Made by a program: the position numbers and the translations under genes. Below are positions 62,604 through 64,000 of a DNA stretch of 64,000 bases, in pieces. This stretch comes from Candidatus Gastranaerophilales bacterium (GTDB lineage: Bacteria > Cyanobacteriota > Vampirovibrionia > Gastranaerophilales > Gastranaerophilaceae). Each line of letters opens with the position of its first letter. The stretch's first letter is position 1. Below the pieces are notes generated by a model. It searched no databases. It had not been told where the DNA came from and was given only the letters and a program-made list of their open reading frames with translations. Location of the stretch: assembly GCA_944325185.1 (NCBI GenBank), contig CALUZA010000046.1, positions 19,691 through 83,690 on the forward strand, written 5' to 3'.

Positions 62604-62941
62604 TAATTCAATCCTTCAAGTTTGATATTATGTGAATTTAAAATTTTATCCGTAAATTCTTGAATTATATATTCTCTTTGTTCTTCGTTTAAATCTCTAA
62701 GGGATTCAATTGCAAGATGTATATTTGGATTTTTATCATACCATCTTTTATAGTCTTTTGGGTCAAAAGAAGCAATATCTTGAATTATTTTCGTATAGTC
62801 CCTATCTATCATTTCCGAGGATTTAATTATCATATCAATTGCGATTTCACATTGTTTTTCGATTGATAAATCTTGCATTAAATTCATGAAGGCATTTAGG
62901 TATTCATTTTTTTCGTACCATCTTTTAATACGTTTTTTCAT
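62603..62941 (-). CDS. Small protein with internal tandem duplication
   Basis: The 112-residue protein contains two copies of one unit: IKRWYEKNEYLNAFMNL...EKQCEIAIDMI (about 4-40) and YKRWYDKNPNIHLAIES...EEQREYIIQEF (about 64-100). Both begin KRWY(E/D)KN and are helical. Not recognised; the doubled unit suggests a dimer-like fold in one chain. It is the first gene of a pair with the SDR gene. Confidence 0.7.
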   Translation of the reverse strand: MKKRIKRWYEKNEYLNAFMNLMQDLSIEKQCEIAIDMIIKSSEMIDRDYTKIIQDIASFDPKDYKRWYDKNPNIHLAIESLRDLNEEQREYIIQEFTDKILNSHNIKLEGLN

Positions 62942-62988
62942 AGTGTAATTATATCAAAAAAAATTATGAAATTTTTTTAAAAAAAGAC

Positions 62989-63017
62989 TTGCTAAAAGGT
63001 TAAATCTTTAATATAAT
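62989..63017 (+). promoter_or_regulatory. Sigma-70 promoter of the HU gene
   Basis: TTGCTA (62989-62994), a 17-nt spacer and TATAAT (63012-63017). The start point would fall near 63024, giving a leader of about 24 nt with AAAGGGG before the ATG at 63048. Confidence 0.75.
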
Positions 63018-63047
63018 CCAAAAAGAGATATAGAAAGGGGTTCATAA

Positions 63048-63326
63048 ATGAACAAAGAAGAATTAGTACAAGAAATTTCAAAAAAAGCTAAAGTTACTCA
63101 AAAAGAAGCAGCTGAAGTTTTAGGCAGCTTAGTTGAAACAATTCAAAAAACTGTTTCTAAAGGTGAAAAAGTTACTTTAGTTGGATTCGGTACTTTCGAA
63201 GCTAGAAAAAGAGCAGCTAGAACAGGCAGAAACCCACAAACAGGTAAAGAAATTAAAATTGCTGCTAAAACAGTTCCTGCATTTTCAGCTGGTAAAAAAT
63301 TCAAAGAATTGGTTAACAAAAAATAA
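63048..63326 (+). CDS. hup: HU family DNA-binding protein
   Basis: The 92-residue nucleoid protein shows NKEELVQEISKKAKVTQKEAAEVL and GFGTFEARKRAARTGRNPQTGKEIKI with the DNA-binding beta arm. Typical length. It bends DNA in the nucleoid and helps replication and repair. It has its own strong promoter and terminator and so stands alone. Confidence 0.98.
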   Translation: MNKEELVQEISKKAKVTQKEAAEVLGSLVETIQKTVSKGEKVTLVGFGTFEARKRAARTGRNPQTGKEIKIAAKTVPAFSAGKKFKELVNKK

Positions 63327-63347
63327 GTTCTTTGAACATATAAATTT

Positions 63348-63374
63348 AAAAGCTGCACTATATGTGCAGCTTTT
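63348..63374. terminator. Terminator between HU gene and XRE gene
   Basis: AAAAGCTGCAC (63348-63358) pairs with GTGCAGCTTTT (63364-63374). It lies between convergent genes. Confidence 0.85.
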
Positions 63375-63690
63375 ATTTTAAAATATCTTTTATAATTCTA
63401 TATATAAACCTTATTTTTTCTTCTTCCGCTTTATTTAAAAGGGCTGAAATTTCTTTTAATAACTGTTCTTTATTTTTATTATGGTTGAAATCAAATAATT
63501 CTATAATTTCAACTTCAAGCGCATTGGCAATTTTTTCTAATGTGGGCATAGTTGTAAAATAAGTGCCTGTTTCAATGTTTCCTATTTGTTTATAGTCTAT
63601 ACCTACAAGTTCTCCTAATTGTTCTTGAGTGAGTTTTTTTGCTTTTCGTAGTTCTTTTATTCTTTTGCCAAATAATTTTAAATTATTCAT
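63373..63690 (-). CDS. XRE family regulator divergent from prepilin, module 3
   Basis: In this 105-residue protein, an XRE domain (about 6-65; IKELRKAKKLTQEQLGELVGIDYKQIGNIETGTYF) is followed by a helical tail (QLLKEISALLNKAEEEKIRFIYRIIKDIL). It is closest in style to the regulator at 11241. AGAGG lies before the ATG. It faces away from a prepilin gene that starts 142 bases upstream, the third such pair in the window. Confidence 0.88.
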   Translation of the reverse strand: MNNLKLFGKRIKELRKAKKLTQEQLGELVGIDYKQIGNIETGTYFTTMPTLEKIANALEVEIIELFDFNHNKNKEQLLKEISALLNKAEEEKIRFIYRIIKDILK

Positions 63691-63831
63691 AAAACCTCTG
63701 GGCTTATTATATTTTTAACTTTTTAATTATGTAACCTAGTCAAACTTACTAATTTTATTGACAATGTATAATTAACCAAGTAAAATGTAAGTTAAATTTG
63801 GTATTTTTTATAAAAAAGAGAAATTTAACTT

Positions 63832-64000
63832 ATGATTAATATTAATAACAAAAAAGCTTTCTCCCTAATCGAATTAATGATTAGTTTAATTACAATATCT
63901 TGTATAGTTGCAGCATTTATGCCTGTAATATCAAAAAAATTATCAAGTTCTAATGTTACAATAAGTGGAAATAATGTATCTGATATAACAACAGAATGTT
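63832..64000 (+). CDS. Type IV prepilin-like protein, cut by window end
   Basis: The visible 56 residues begin MININNKKA|FSLIELMISLITISCIVAAFMPVI, a prepilin signal with Glu at +5 and again Ala before the cut. The rest (SKKLSSSNVTISGN) runs off the window. It is not a close copy of the other two prepilins in the window beyond the signal. The length and stop are unknown. Confidence 0.85.
   Translation, partial: MININNKKAFSLIELMISLITISCIVAAFMPVISKKLSSSNVTISGNNVSDITTEC

Overview
The window is AT-rich bacterial chromosome. Genes for LPS export (lptB, an LptF/G permease), TolC-type outer-membrane channels, a MacAB-type pump and type IV prepilin-like proteins point to a diderm (Gram-negative-type) cell. 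The very low GC, several small XRE regulators, prepilins with the signature A|FTLAE or A|FSLIE, cyanobacterial/firmicute-type families and short membrane proteins with no recognised family resemble uncultured gut Vampirovibrionia (Melainabacteria, Gastranaerophilales). That assignment is an inference from gene style; the window holds no rRNA or other decisive marker.

Layout. 1-2.9 kb: the 3' end of a glucanotransferase, rpsU, yajQ and a PLP enzyme. 2.9-8.0 kb (minus strand): an overlapping operon of TolC, MacA, ABC ATPase, MacB-type permease and CrcB. 8.1-12.2 kb: an accessory patch around tRNA-Arg(ACG), built of duplicated tRNA pieces, structured repeat elements, a broken xre gene, three small XRE proteins, a ribbon-helix-helix protein, a HAD protein, a glycosyltransferase and a longer XRE regulator. 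12.2-19.3 kb: transporters, a flavin reductase-rubredoxin fusion, ogt, a second TolC-like protein, a lipoprotein and a prepilin/small-membrane-protein/XRE module. 19.3-24.0 kb: pnp and groES-groEL, followed by more of the structured repeat family. 24.1-42.9 kb: envelope and core genes (LPS export, ribH, an M50 protease, murC-murB-ddl-ftsQ, pyrH-frr-cdsA-rnc-rpe). 43-51 kb: a lone restriction-like nuclease, hsp20, prmC, a degenerate PIG-L protein, a large TPR protein, dus and a GIY-YIG protein. 51-52.6 kb: a second copy of the prepilin module. 52.6-60.9 kb: nusA-rimP, a sigma-70 factor, an orphan ABC ATPase, a DUF815 ATPase, a glycogen debranching enzyme and a DUF1015 protein. 61-64 kb: a glycine-rich membrane protein, an SDR enzyme, HU, and a third XRE/prepilin pair cut by the window end.

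How the parts work together. The MalQ-like and GlgX-like enzymes suggest storage-glucan turnover. MurC/MurB/Ddl/FtsQ and LptB/LptF serve wall and outer-membrane assembly. Frr, PrmC, RimP, NusA, S21 and Pnp form the usual translation and RNA machinery.

The least explained material is (i) the family of hairpin-rich elements next to tRNA-Arg and groEL, which sit between duplicated pieces of the host gene; (ii) the repeated XRE-regulator/prepilin modules; and (iii) several genes whose -10 box lies only 6-7 nt before the ATG, which suggests leaderless transcripts. All functional names rest on motif reading without database searches.
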